Source of the DNA: Bacilli bacterium
Lineage (GTDB): Bacteria; Bacillota_I; Bacilli_A; RF39; UBA660
Length of the DNA stretch: 7,407 bases
Direction of reading: 5' to 3'
NCBI GenBank assembly: GCA_016302935.1
Contig: JAEDMO010000042.1
Span: 1-7,407 of the forward strand
How positions within the stretch are numbered: the first letter of the stretch is position 1; each line of letters begins with the position of its first letter. Under the pieces are notes generated by a model. It did not search any database. It saw only the letters and a list, made by a program, of their open reading frames with translations, and had not been told where the DNA came from. Shown here piece after piece: positions 1 to 6,025 of the stretch. Made by a program: the position numbers and the translations under genes.

Positions 1-3
1 ATT

Positions 4-46
4 AAAAAGGCAAGAATTAGCTTTTTAGGGCTTTTCTTGCTTTTTT
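4..46 (-). terminator. Intrinsic terminator at the end of the peptidase gene
   Basis: On the minus strand the arms GCAAGAA and TTCTTGC (34-40 with 10-16) pair perfectly. They are flanked by an A-run and a T-run that can lengthen the stem through one G-T pair, and the second arm is followed by CTTTTT. The loop is 17 nt, rather long, but contains a small AGC/GCT inner pairing. The upstream arm lies in the last codons of the peptidase gene and the stop codon sits in the loop. Transcription of the lemA-DUF2207-peptidase unit probably ends here. Confidence 0.65.
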
Positions 47-688
47 ATAATTGGGGTAATATTTTTCAACTAGATGCCAAAAATCTTTAGAATGATTAGG
101 TTGGATGAAATGACATAGTTCGTGGACGATTACATAATCTAAACATTCTATATTGTAGTTTATTAATTCTAAATTAAGAGTAATATTATTATTTTTTCTA
201 TTGCAAACTCCCCATCTGGTTTTCATTTTTCTTAATTTTAAGTTGGGAATAGGTATATTTTCTTCAAAGATATTAAGGTAGGCGTCTATATGTGATTTTA
301 TAATATCAGTAATATACTTGGTTATATATTTATTTAATTCTTTTTTGTTTTTTACGTATATATAGTTATTGGATATTTCTGCTTTTTGAAAAGAATCACT
401 ATATATAACTTGGTAGTTTTCTTCGAATATGGAAATATTATAATCATTGTTATTGCTTTTTTTTGTTAATTTATTTTTTCTTTTGTCGATCATTTTATTT
501 ATGTATGTACTATTTTGTTCTAATAATTTTTCAATACTTTTGTTAGTAACAAAGTAATTGGTAGTTACTATAATATTTAAATCTTCGGTTACTCTAATGT
601 AGGTGTTTTTATTATTTTTTTTAATTATAGTAACTGGGTAGTTGGTATCATCTTTGAGGTAATAGTAATTAGCCACGGCCACCGCCAC
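17..688 (-). CDS. YgjP-like zinc metallopeptidase (DUF45, M48-related)
   Basis: This is a predicted soluble zinc metalloprotease of the YgjP/DUF45 family (PF01863 type); its substrate is unknown. With a GTG start at 688 it is 223 residues, close to the usual family length. The family core is clear: an RWG motif near residues 158-160, then the zinc site HELCH at 189-193 with catalytic E190, and the third ligand H199 in PNHSKDFW. The N-terminal part is predicted beta-rich, as in relatives. There is no signal peptide or membrane segment. The frame stays open upstream to an ATG at 769, but those codons only read the Gly-rich end of the DUF2207 gene in a second frame. GTG codons at 688, 682 and 676 are the realistic starts; 688 is preferred because GGAGGAGG lies 8 nt upstream. 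It is the last gene of the lemA unit and overlaps its neighbour by about 20 nt, so translation is probably coupled. The family call is firm; the exact start is not. Confidence 0.88.
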   Translation of the reverse strand: MAVAVANYYYLKDDTNYPVTIIKKNNKNTYIRVTEDLNIIVTTNYFVTNKSIEKLLEQNSTYINKMIDKRKNKLTKKSNNNDYNISIFEENYQVIYSDSFQKAEISNNYIYVKNKKELNKYITKYITDIIKSHIDAYLNIFEENIPIPNLKLRKMKTRWGVCNRKNNNITLNLELINYNIECLDYVIVHELCHFIQPNHSKDFWHLVEKYYPNYKKARKALKS

Positions 689-2714
689 CGCCGAAGCCTC
701 CTCCACCACCACCGAATGATGCTCCTCCACCAAAACCACCTGAAGAAGATGATGATGAGTGAGCGGCATTGTATGCAGATTGGGCTTTACTAATACCGGT
801 TTGGATACTATTATTAATTATATTATTTATCATAATATTTCTGGTATAGAAATATGGGATATAACTACTATTTGTATCTAATTTATATTCTTGTATTTTC
901 ATATTCATCGCTTTTTCTACTTTATCAGCAATACCAAAGGTGGTTGCATATACTAGGAAATGTTCCCATAGATAAATTTCTGGTAGTTCTTTTTCTTCAA
1001 AACGGCCAAAATCTAATAAGAATCTTTTGAATGCCATCCATTTAACGTAATCATCATTTCCTTTGGGTGTCTTTTTGGAAGAAGTTAATATATATATCAT
1101 TGCAATAATGGAAATTGGTACTAAAATGAATGGAAATACACTATTGGGGTAGATTGCGACACATAGGATATAGATTGCTATTCCACTTAGAGCGTATAGG
1201 CAATATAGTGCTTTTTTACCACCATTTTTCTCATAGAAATTCATTGATTCTCCTACGGATATTACTTCGTTTTTCCAACTGCGATAACTACTTAAGAAAT
1301 CTTCATAATCATTTTTACTAGCTCTTTTAATATCACTATCAGTTACATATTCACCGTTACCTACTTCGTTAATAAACCATTTTTTTAATAATTTTTCACT
1401 ACTAGTTAGATTTTCATCTACTTTTTCATCTTTTAAATCTATTATTTTAAATTTTTTGTTATTGCTATAAGTATCATCTATTTTTAGGCTTTTCTTTCTA
1501 ATTAGTTCCATAATAGATGCACTTAAATATTCACTTTTGATATTGCTTTTTGTAAGAAGATAACCCAATATTTCGGGTCCATAACTGGCGGGTAATTCGC
1601 GTAGATATTCGTTAGTAAATAGGCTTTTATATTCTTTATCATATTTTTTATAGAATTTGTAAGTTAAATAACATAATCCTAAAATCCAGAGGATAGTTAA
1701 TGTTAGTGAGATATTTCTAGCTATTTTTTCTTTTCTTATTACTTCTTCTAACACTTTGTTTAAGGTAGTTTGTAATTCTTTTTTTAACTCTTCGTCGTCT
1801 AATTGGTCTACATAGTAAATGGCATTATTGTAGTTTTCTCTACTTGGATGTTTAGATGCGTATTCGGTATAGTAGATAGCATTATTTTTTATTTCTTCTT
1901 TTAATTGTTCTCTTAGGTTATTTTGAATTTCAGCTTGTTTTGTTTCGTACTCTACTATTTTATCTAAGGCAGAAACATTAGACTTTTTGGTTCCTTGTGG
2001 AACTAAAGATTTATCAAAAACGATTCTTATATCGGTTTTAGTGTCAGATTCTAAATACTCCCAATAGGCATAGGCTGTTTTGTTATCAATTAGTTTGTTT
2101 TCGCCTTGCATTGGGCCGTGGGAAAAGATTCTAAATGTATGGCTTTCTTTTGGTAAGTGTAGATATACTTGATAGTCTTCTATTACTTCACTCCATTCAA
2201 AGTTATACATTAATTCAGCGACATCGTTATGAATAACAACCGCATCGGTAATGGTATATTCTAAGTAGAAGGCTTTATCATAACTGCTGGGATGGTATAC
2301 AATAATATTGTAGTCGTTATTATCGACATTAAGTTCATATTTGTGATGCATCCCACTATAACCATTTGTTACAATATCAAAGCATGTATCGTGATTTTTA
2401 ATATAACTAAAATCAGAAATATTCCTAGAAGTACTAGATGCACATATATTAGTTATGGAAGTAGCATTATAAATATCGGTATTGTAGAAATCGGAGGCAT
2501 AATTTCCTGTGAATGTTTTAGTGTTTCCTTTTAAATAGAGGTTTCTTTTTAGATAGTTATAGCTACCGTCAAAAATAATCATTTCCTTAAAAGTTGCTGA
2601 TCCATCTTCATTTACAGTTACATCGACATAATATTTAGAGGTTCCTATTGCTGATACTTTTAATGGTAGTATAAATAAAACTAAAATTAATATATATTTC
2701 AGATACTTTGTCAT
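669..2714 (-). CDS. DUF2207 family membrane protein with Ser/Gly-rich tail
   Basis: This 681-residue protein has the architecture of DUF2207 proteins (PF09972 type); molecular function is unknown. A signal peptide occupies residues 1-22, with probable cleavage after VSA. An extracellular beta-rich domain follows to about 240, then a charged helical stretch at about 250-332, a membrane segment at about 334-353, and a cytoplasmic region at about 365-495. Two close membrane segments lie at about 502-520 and 526-545. The second cytoplasmic part contains a Trp/Phe-rich segment (KWMAFKRFLLDF) typical of the family. Residues 653-681 are six serines and then almost only glycine with a few Phe, ending GGGGGRG. 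The start is ATG with AAGGAG 6 nt upstream. It follows lemA by 41 nt, with a hairpin between, and its end overlaps the peptidase gene. The lemA-DUF2207 pairing is a known recurrent neighbourhood; a shared envelope role is inferred. Confidence 0.9.
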   Translation of the reverse strand: MTKYLKYILILVLFILPLKVSAIGTSKYYVDVTVNEDGSATFKEMIIFDGSYNYLKRNLYLKGNTKTFTGNYASDFYNTDIYNATSITNICASSTSRNISDFSYIKNHDTCFDIVTNGYSGMHHKYELNVDNNDYNIIVYHPSSYDKAFYLEYTITDAVVIHNDVAELMYNFEWSEVIEDYQVYLHLPKESHTFRIFSHGPMQGENKLIDNKTAYAYWEYLESDTKTDIRIVFDKSLVPQGTKKSNVSALDKIVEYETKQAEIQNNLREQLKEEIKNNAIYYTEYASKHPSRENYNNAIYYVDQLDDEELKKELQTTLNKVLEEVIRKEKIARNISLTLTILWILGLCYLTYKFYKKYDKEYKSLFTNEYLRELPASYGPEILGYLLTKSNIKSEYLSASIMELIRKKSLKIDDTYSNNKKFKIIDLKDEKVDENLTSSEKLLKKWFINEVGNGEYVTDSDIKRASKNDYEDFLSSYRSWKNEVISVGESMNFYEKNGGKKALYCLYALSGIAIYILCVAIYPNSVFPFILVPISIIAMIYILTSSKKTPKGNDDYVKWMAFKRFLLDFGRFEEKELPEIYLWEHFLVYATTFGIADKVEKAMNMKIQEYKLDTNSSYIPYFYTRNIMINNIINNSIQTGISKAQSAYNAAHSSSSSSGGFGGGASFGGGGGGFGGGGGRG
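697..704 (-). promoter_or_regulatory. Ribosome binding site encoded by glycine codons
   Basis: The minus strand reads GGAGGAGG here, inside the Gly-rich tail codons of the DUF2207 gene. It is followed after 8 nt by a GTG in the peptidase frame. It is the best Shine-Dalgarno match near the peptidase start and is the reason for choosing 688. The G-richness is also demanded by the glycine codons, so use as a ribosome binding site is an inference. Confidence 0.5.
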
Positions 2715-2732
2715 AATTTTCTCCTTACAATT

Positions 2733-2755
2733 AAAAAGACTTACCTATGTAAGCC
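2733..2755 (-). terminator. Terminator-like hairpin between lemA and the DUF2207 gene
   Basis: The minus strand has arms GGCTTAC and GTAAGTC (7 pairs, one G-T) around the loop ATAG, followed directly by TTTTT. The hairpin starts immediately after the lemA stop codon. The next gene begins about 20 nt later with no clear promoter of its own, so this is more likely a partial terminator lowering DUF2207 and peptidase expression relative to lemA, or an mRNA 3'-end stabiliser, than a full stop. Confidence 0.55.
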
Positions 2756-3319
2756 TTAAAATTTTACTTTAGGTGCTTCCTTTGAAGGTTCGTCAGCTTT
2801 AAAGAATTCAAAGGCCTCAAATTTGAATATGCTGGCAACTATATTTGAAGGAAACATTTCTCTTAAATTGTTATAAGTAAGAACTGTATCGTTATAAAAT
2901 TGTCTAGCATATGAGATTTTGTCTTCGGTATCTTTTAAGTCGTTTTGCAAACTCATAAAATTAGCGTTTGCTTTTAAGTCTGGGTAACTTTCTGCAAGTG
3001 CGAACAACTTATTTAAAGCACCGGTTAACATATTATTAGCTTCAATTTCTTCATTGATATTATTAGCAGTATTTAATTTATTTCTAGCTTCAATAACAGC
3101 GGTTAAAGTTCCTTCTTCGTGCTTAGCATAGCCTTTTACTGTTTCTACTAAGTTAGGAATTAAATCGCTTCTTCTTTTTAGTTGAACATCGATTTGAGCG
3201 AATTGATCTTTAACTTTATTTCTTCTATTTATTAGTTTGTTGTATACTCCAACACCCCAAAATAATATTAAAGCTAAAAGTGCAAATACAACTATAAGTA
3301 TTATTTGTCCTATATTCAT
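2756..3319 (-). CDS. lemA: LemA family membrane-anchored protein
   Basis: This is a 187-residue LemA family protein (PF04011 type), the usual family length. An N-terminal membrane helix spans about residues 4-24 with only a short outside segment before it. The rest is the long helical LemA core: NRRNKVKDQFAQIDVQLKRR at about 31-50, SDLIPNLVETVKGYAKHE at 51-68, and the later family segment YNDTVLTYNN near 142-151 followed by FPSNIVA. The tail is short and charged. The biochemical role of bacterial LemA is not settled; genes for it are often beside membrane proteases or TPM/DUF2207 proteins. Here it heads a unit with the DUF2207 and YgjP-like genes. The ATG start is supported by GGAGG 6 nt upstream, and a promoter lies just ahead. 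Confidence 0.95.
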   Translation of the reverse strand: MNIGQIILIVVFALLALILFWGVGVYNKLINRRNKVKDQFAQIDVQLKRRSDLIPNLVETVKGYAKHEEGTLTAVIEARNKLNTANNINEEIEANNMLTGALNKLFALAESYPDLKANANFMSLQNDLKDTEDKISYARQFYNDTVLTYNNLREMFPSNIVASIFKFEAFEFFKADEPSKEAPKVKF

Positions 3320-3343
3320 TGTTATCCTCCTTTACTTAATTTA

Positions 3344-3373
3344 AGTATACACCAATATTTATAAAAATGCTAG
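3344..3373 (-). promoter_or_regulatory. Probable sigma-A-type promoter of lemA
   Basis: On the minus strand TATACT (3344-3349) is a 5-of-6 match to the -10 box. A weak -35, CTAGCA (3368-3373), stands 18 nt upstream. The start would fall near 3337, giving a leader of roughly 18 nt that contains the lemA ribosome binding site. The terminator of the upstream gene lies just before it, which fits an independent transcription unit. Confidence 0.5.
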
Positions 3374-3401
3374 TATTTTTATAAATTTATTTATAAAATT
3401 T

Positions 3402-3426
3402 AAAAAAATAGTATTAAACTATTTTT
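3402..3426 (-). terminator. Intrinsic terminator of the 106-residue gene
   Basis: The minus strand has a perfect 9-bp stem, AAAAATAGT with ACTATTTTT (3418-3426 with 3404-3412), around a 5-nt loop and running into further T residues. The first arm overlaps the TAA stop codon of the upstream gene. The stem is nearly all A-T, so it is weak for a terminator, but its position between the gene end and the lemA promoter fits. Confidence 0.5.
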
Positions 3427-3745
3427 ATTGGTAAATATCGATAATATCGTCAATATTTATATGTTCATTATCAAAGGTAATTAGTTTATTACCGCTTTTA
3501 GCAATAATTGTTTTTTTTAAAATATCATCTTTAGTTACAATGGTGACATCCGCTTTGTATATGTAATTTTTTGAATGCAAGATATTGTAAATTTTTTGTT
3601 CTAGGGCAAATCTATCTAATATTCTATGAGTAGGTTTTTTTTGATTATCTACATTATCTTTATTCATTGTCGAATAGATAAGTTGACTATTTTGAATTGG
3701 TTTAGTTATTTTATTTTTATACATTTTAGGAATATTCTTTTCCAT
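3425..3745 (-). CDS. Hypothetical protein, 106 residues
   Basis: I do not recognise this protein. It is basic in its first 45 residues, with an Asn/Lys-rich and probably flexible stretch (MYKNKITKPIQN, then KDNVDNQKKPTHR). The second half looks folded: a helix at about 43-58 (DRFALEQKIYNIL), a strand-rich part (DVTIVTKDD, KKTIIAKSGNKLITF) and an acidic end (HINIDDIIDIYQ). There is no signal peptide or membrane helix. Reality is supported by AAGGTGA just upstream of the ATG, normal composition for the region and a hairpin at its end. It is divergent from the RodA-like gene, with 95 nt between them, and precedes lemA on the same strand as a separate unit. No clear promoter was seen for it. Confidence 0.75.
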   Translation of the reverse strand: MEKNIPKMYKNKITKPIQNSQLIYSTMNKDNVDNQKKPTHRILDRFALEQKIYNILHSKNYIYKADVTIVTKDDILKKTIIAKSGNKLITFDNEHINIDDIIDIYQ

Positions 3746-3748
3746 ATT

Positions 3749-3755
3749 TCACCTT
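3749..3755 (-). promoter_or_regulatory. Ribosome binding site of the hypothetical gene
   Basis: AAGGTGA on the minus strand stands 3 nt before the ATG at 3745. It matches the 3' half of the full AAGGAGGTGA Shine-Dalgarno sequence, in the same register as AAGGTGAT before 6014 and AGGTGA before 7336. It supports this small gene being translated. Confidence 0.65.
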
Positions 3756-3811
3756 CCAGTAATAAAATATGTTTTAATATTGGAAAAAATGATATTTATA
3801 TTTATTTTTTT

Positions 3812-3819
3812 GGTATAAT
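3812..3819 (+). promoter_or_regulatory. Extended -10 promoter of the RodA-like gene
   Basis: GG plus a perfect TATAAT box (3814-3819), preceded by T at 3811, forms the extended -10 sequence TGGTATAAT. No good -35 is found at 17 nt, which is normal for extended -10 promoters. The predicted start near 3826 leaves a leader of about 15 nt containing GTGGTGAT, a reasonable ribosome binding site ahead of the ATG at 3841. Confidence 0.7.
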
Positions 3820-3840
3820 AGTAAAGAAAGTGGTGATTTT

Positions 3841-4968
3841 ATGAAAAATATTTCCAAATATAAGGTTGAATATGGTATTTTAATTCCATTAATTATATTT
3901 GCAATAATTAGTATCACCACGGTATATAGTGCTCAGAATTTATTACCTGAATATTCTAGTAATTTGTATTTAAAGCAATTAATTTGGTATGTTTTGGGTT
4001 TTGGTATTGCTTATTTTATTATGTTTATTGGCAATAAGTTTTTGTATAACAGCGCTTATATTCTTTATGTCATTAATGTTATTTTATTAATATTGATTCT
4101 TTTTTTCGGTAAGGAAGTAAATAATTCTAAATGTTGGTTTGAACTTGGTTTTTTCTCATTGCAACCATCAGAATTTATGAAAGTAATTTTAATTTTAACT
4201 CTATCTAGAATGATCAATGATTTTAACACTGAATATGATAATCCCAGTGTAGAGACTGAATTTAAATTTATTTTAAAAGTAATGTTAATTGTTTTTATTC
4301 CATCAGTTTTAACTTTTATCGAACCAGATACTGGGGCGGTTATTATTTATTTAGTTACAACAATGACAATGCTTTTTATTGGTGGGATTAGAAAAAGATG
4401 GTTTTTTTCACTCTTTTTAATTATATTTGTTTTTTTGGGTATTTTATTTGCAATTTATTTTATAAATCAAGATTTGTTTATTTCTATATTTGGTACTAAT
4501 TTTTTCTATAGAATCGATAGAATTTTAAATTGGTCTAGTGGTAGTGGTGGTCAACTTACTAATTCTCTTATTGCAATAGGTAGTGCTGGAATATTAGGGC
4601 ATGGATTTAATAAAACTCCAATATATTTTCCAGAGTTACAAACAGATTTTATTTATGGTGTTTTTTCATCTAACTATGGTTTGATTGGTTCTATTCTTTT
4701 AATTATTTTATTTATTTATTTTGATATTAATTTAATTAATAGTGCTTCTAAAACTTATGATAATAAAGATAAATATACTATTGCGGGGATTGTTTCTATG
4801 TTGGTTTTTCAGCAAATATGGAGTCTTAGTATGACAATTGGATTACTGCCTATTATGGGTATTACCCTTCCTTTTATTAGTTATGGAGGTTCTAGTTTGC
4901 TTTCTTATATGTTTTTAGTAGGAATAATATTTAATGTTTCTAATCAAAGTTTAAGATATACAAATTAA
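3841..4968 (+). CDS. FtsW/RodA/SpoVE family peptidoglycan glycosyltransferase
   Basis: This is a SEDS-family polytopic membrane protein of 375 residues, a length typical of RodA. SEDS proteins polymerise lipid II into glycan strands, working with a class B penicillin-binding protein. About ten hydrophobic segments can be traced. Family motifs are present in order: LQPSEFMKV at 107-115, EPDTGA at 161-166, SLIAIGSAGILGHGF at 242-256, PELQTDFIYGVF at 264-275 with the conserved, likely catalytic Asp at 269, and the signature PIMGITLPFISYGGSS at 337-352. The usual GA(K/R)RW before QPSEF reads SKCW here, a mild deviation. The gene stands alone, without a PBP, mreBCD or division partner in the window, so elongation (RodA) versus division (FtsW) cannot be fixed; length and the TDFI region lean to RodA. 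No frameshift is apparent. Confidence 0.93.
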   Translation: MKNISKYKVEYGILIPLIIFAIISITTVYSAQNLLPEYSSNLYLKQLIWYVLGFGIAYFIMFIGNKFLYNSAYILYVINVILLILILFFGKEVNNSKCWFELGFFSLQPSEFMKVILILTLSRMINDFNTEYDNPSVETEFKFILKVMLIVFIPSVLTFIEPDTGAVIIYLVTTMTMLFIGGIRKRWFFSLFLIIFVFLGILFAIYFINQDLFISIFGTNFFYRIDRILNWSSGSGGQLTNSLIAIGSAGILGHGFNKTPIYFPELQTDFIYGVFSSNYGLIGSILLIILFIYFDINLINSASKTYDNKDKYTIAGIVSMLVFQQIWSLSMTIGLLPIMGITLPFISYGGSSLLSYMFLVGIIFNVSNQSLRYTN

Positions 4969-4999
4969 AAAAGAAATCAGCGCGATTTCTTTATTTTTT
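4969..4999. terminator. Bidirectional intrinsic terminator between convergent genes
   Basis: A perfect 9-bp stem, AAAGAAATC (4970-4978) with GATTTCTTT (4984-4992), closes over AGCGC. On the plus strand it is followed by a near T-run (ATTTTTT); on the minus strand by TTTTTT-like sequence. It starts just after the stop codon of the RodA-like gene, and its other arm overlaps the stop codon (4991-4993) of the FMN-binding lipoprotein gene. One hairpin serves both converging transcripts. Confidence 0.85.
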
Positions 5000-5455
5000 G
5001 GCTTTATTTAGGGCTTGTTCTAAGGCTTTATATAAAGCTTCAATTTTAATAGTACATCCAGATACAGCATCTGTTTTTCCATCTTTATCTAAGGTAATAA
5101 AATCGATACCTTGTTTTTCTACTACGGCTTTTTCTAAGGCTTCAGCTTGTTCATACCATTCTTTTCCGCCTTCTATTTTACCCATATTAGCTGATACAGA
5201 TTTCATTCCATAGTTATCTTTTAAGGCTTTTTTAGTGGTAGAAATACCATCTTTGGTATAGGTAGTATCTAGATAAACTGAACTTATTTTGCCATTTTTA
5301 TCTACTTCTACTTTAGCTGTTGCGGTATTTTCTTCTCCACCGTAATTGTCAGTAACGCTTCCTTCGTATGTCCCTTCTTTATATTTTCCTTCACCACAGC
5401 CTACTAGAGCTAAACATAATACTATTGCAAGTAAGCCAGTTAAAATTTTTTTCAT
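4991..5455 (-). CDS. FMN-binding domain lipoprotein (PplA-like, one domain)
   Basis: This is a 154-residue surface lipoprotein. A signal peptide ends in the lipobox LVGC with C20 as the lipidated residue. The rest is one FMN_bind domain (PF04205 type): the opening KYKEGTYEGS near 24-33, the conserved block YGMKSVSAN at 82-90, WYEQAEALEKAVVEKQG at about 100-116, and the flavinylation motif DAVSGCT at 129-135. T135 is the expected attachment point for FMN, placed there by ApbE through a phosphoester bond. The usual Ala of SGAT is Cys here (C134). Listeria PplA carries two such domains; this protein has one. The likely role is carrying electrons from a membrane quinol system to outside acceptors; that is inferred from family and neighbours, with apbE three genes upstream. 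It has an AAAGGAGGAT ribosome binding site and its own promoter. Confidence 0.92.
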   Translation of the reverse strand: MKKILTGLLAIVLCLALVGCGEGKYKEGTYEGSVTDNYGGEENTATAKVEVDKNGKISSVYLDTTYTKDGISTTKKALKDNYGMKSVSANMGKIEGGKEWYEQAEALEKAVVEKQGIDFITLDKDGKTDAVSGCTIKIEALYKALEQALNKAKK

Positions 5456-5483
5456 TTTTTATATCCTCCTTTATGATGAATTA

Positions 5484-5512
5484 ATTATAGCATAATTTTT
5501 ATTTGGTGTTAA
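5484..5512 (-). promoter_or_regulatory. Strong promoter of the FMN-binding lipoprotein gene
   Basis: On the minus strand TTAACA (5507-5512, 5 of 6 to the -35 consensus) is followed after exactly 17 nt by a perfect TATAAT (5484-5489), with an extended TGC immediately before it. The start would be near 5477, about 22 nt ahead of the ATG and just before the AAAGGAGGAT ribosome binding site (5463-5472). It lies in the 61-nt gap after the Gx gene, so the lipoprotein can be made in excess of its maturation genes. Confidence 0.85.
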
Positions 5513-5516
5513 TAAT

Positions 5517-6014
5517 TTAATTTAAATTAGACATGTTTTTAATTAATTTTTGACTAATTATTCCTACTATTAAGCCTGTTGGTATTGAAAAAAGTAGTAA
5601 ATATGGAAGATAATAGATAATGCTTTTATTTATTAAAATTAATCCTACTAGGATTTGGCCAATACTATGGGATATAGAGCCAATTATACTGATGCCAATT
5701 AGAGAGAATATTTTAATTTTTTTAGCTAAGGCCATTGTAATAATACTAAGAATGGCTCCTGCTAGGCTAAAGAAAAATGGTATTGTAAATAGACCTGTTC
5801 TAATTAGACCAATTATGAATACTCTAATTAGTGAAACGCTTAAGGCATCTTTAAAATTATAATTATATAAAACTAATATGATAATAACATTGGATAATCC
5901 TAGTTTTAATCCAGGAACAATGTTTGCAAATATTGGAATATAGCTTTCTATTATTCCTATTACTATTGAAAGGGCTGTAAGCATAGCTAATCTACTTGTT
6001 TTTTTTATATTCAT
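5517..6014 (-). CDS. Gx transporter / heptaprenyl diphosphate synthase component I-like membrane protein (EetB-like)
   Basis: This is a 165-residue integral membrane protein of the family once named heptaprenyl diphosphate synthase component I (PF07456 type) and now often called Gx transporter. Five or six hydrophobic helices fill the sequence. Family signatures are VPGLKLGLSN at 33-42, R64 before a Gly-rich helix, SLAGAILSI at 83-91, ISHSIGQ at 114-120 and a C-terminal YLPYLLLFSIPTGL segment near 135-148. Members with this pattern are regularly beside apbE, NusG-domain-II and FMN_bind genes, including EetB of the Listeria electron-transfer locus as I recall it. What it moves or does is not established. 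Its ATG follows the stop of the NusG_II gene after 4 nt, and that stop lies within its own AAGGTGAT ribosome binding site, so translation is probably coupled. The original prenyl-synthase name is probably misleading. Confidence 0.88.
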   Translation of the reverse strand: MNIKKTSRLAMLTALSIVIGIIESYIPIFANIVPGLKLGLSNVIIILVLYNYNFKDALSVSLIRVFIIGLIRTGLFTIPFFFSLAGAILSIITMALAKKIKIFSLIGISIIGSISHSIGQILVGLILINKSIIYYLPYLLLFSIPTGLIVGIISQKLIKNMSNLN

Positions 6015-6017
6015 ATT

Positions 6018-6025
6018 ATCACCTT
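6018..6025 (-). promoter_or_regulatory. Ribosome binding site containing the upstream stop codon
   Basis: AAGGTGAT on the minus strand precedes the ATG at 6014. The TGA inside it (6019-6021) is the stop codon of the NusG_II gene. A ribosome finishing the upstream gene is thus placed on the start site of the Gx gene, a normal arrangement for translational coupling. Confidence 0.75.

Noticed and set aside
653..720. Possible tandem DNA repeat in the GGN-rich stretch.
   Set aside because: The units are not regular copies; the pattern follows from consecutive glycine codons in a coding tail typical of DUF2207 proteins.
689..769. Upstream extension of the peptidase gene to the ATG at 769, adding a His/Val/Ala-rich N-terminus.
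   Set aside because: These codons are the DUF2207 tail read in another frame. The composition is what Gly and Ser codons give when shifted by one base, and it does not resemble the start of YgjP family proteins.
669..769. Programmed frameshift fusing the DUF2207 tail to the peptidase.
   Set aside because: The two frames overlap openly, so it is possible in principle, but no slippery heptamer or stimulating structure was seen and a normal restart with a ribosome binding site explains the layout.
1130..1321. Plus-strand open frame of about 63 codons opposite the DUF2207 gene.
   Set aside because: It lies antisense within a well-supported gene, has no ribosome binding site noticed and no recognisable protein features. 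The same applies to plus-strand frames at 2292-2534, 4998-5213, 5620-5862, 6090-6296 and 3626-3844.
5517..6014. Real heptaprenyl diphosphate synthase subunit.
   Set aside because: The protein is a polytopic membrane protein without the aspartate-rich motifs of prenyl synthases, and no catalytic component is adjacent. The historic family name is misleading.
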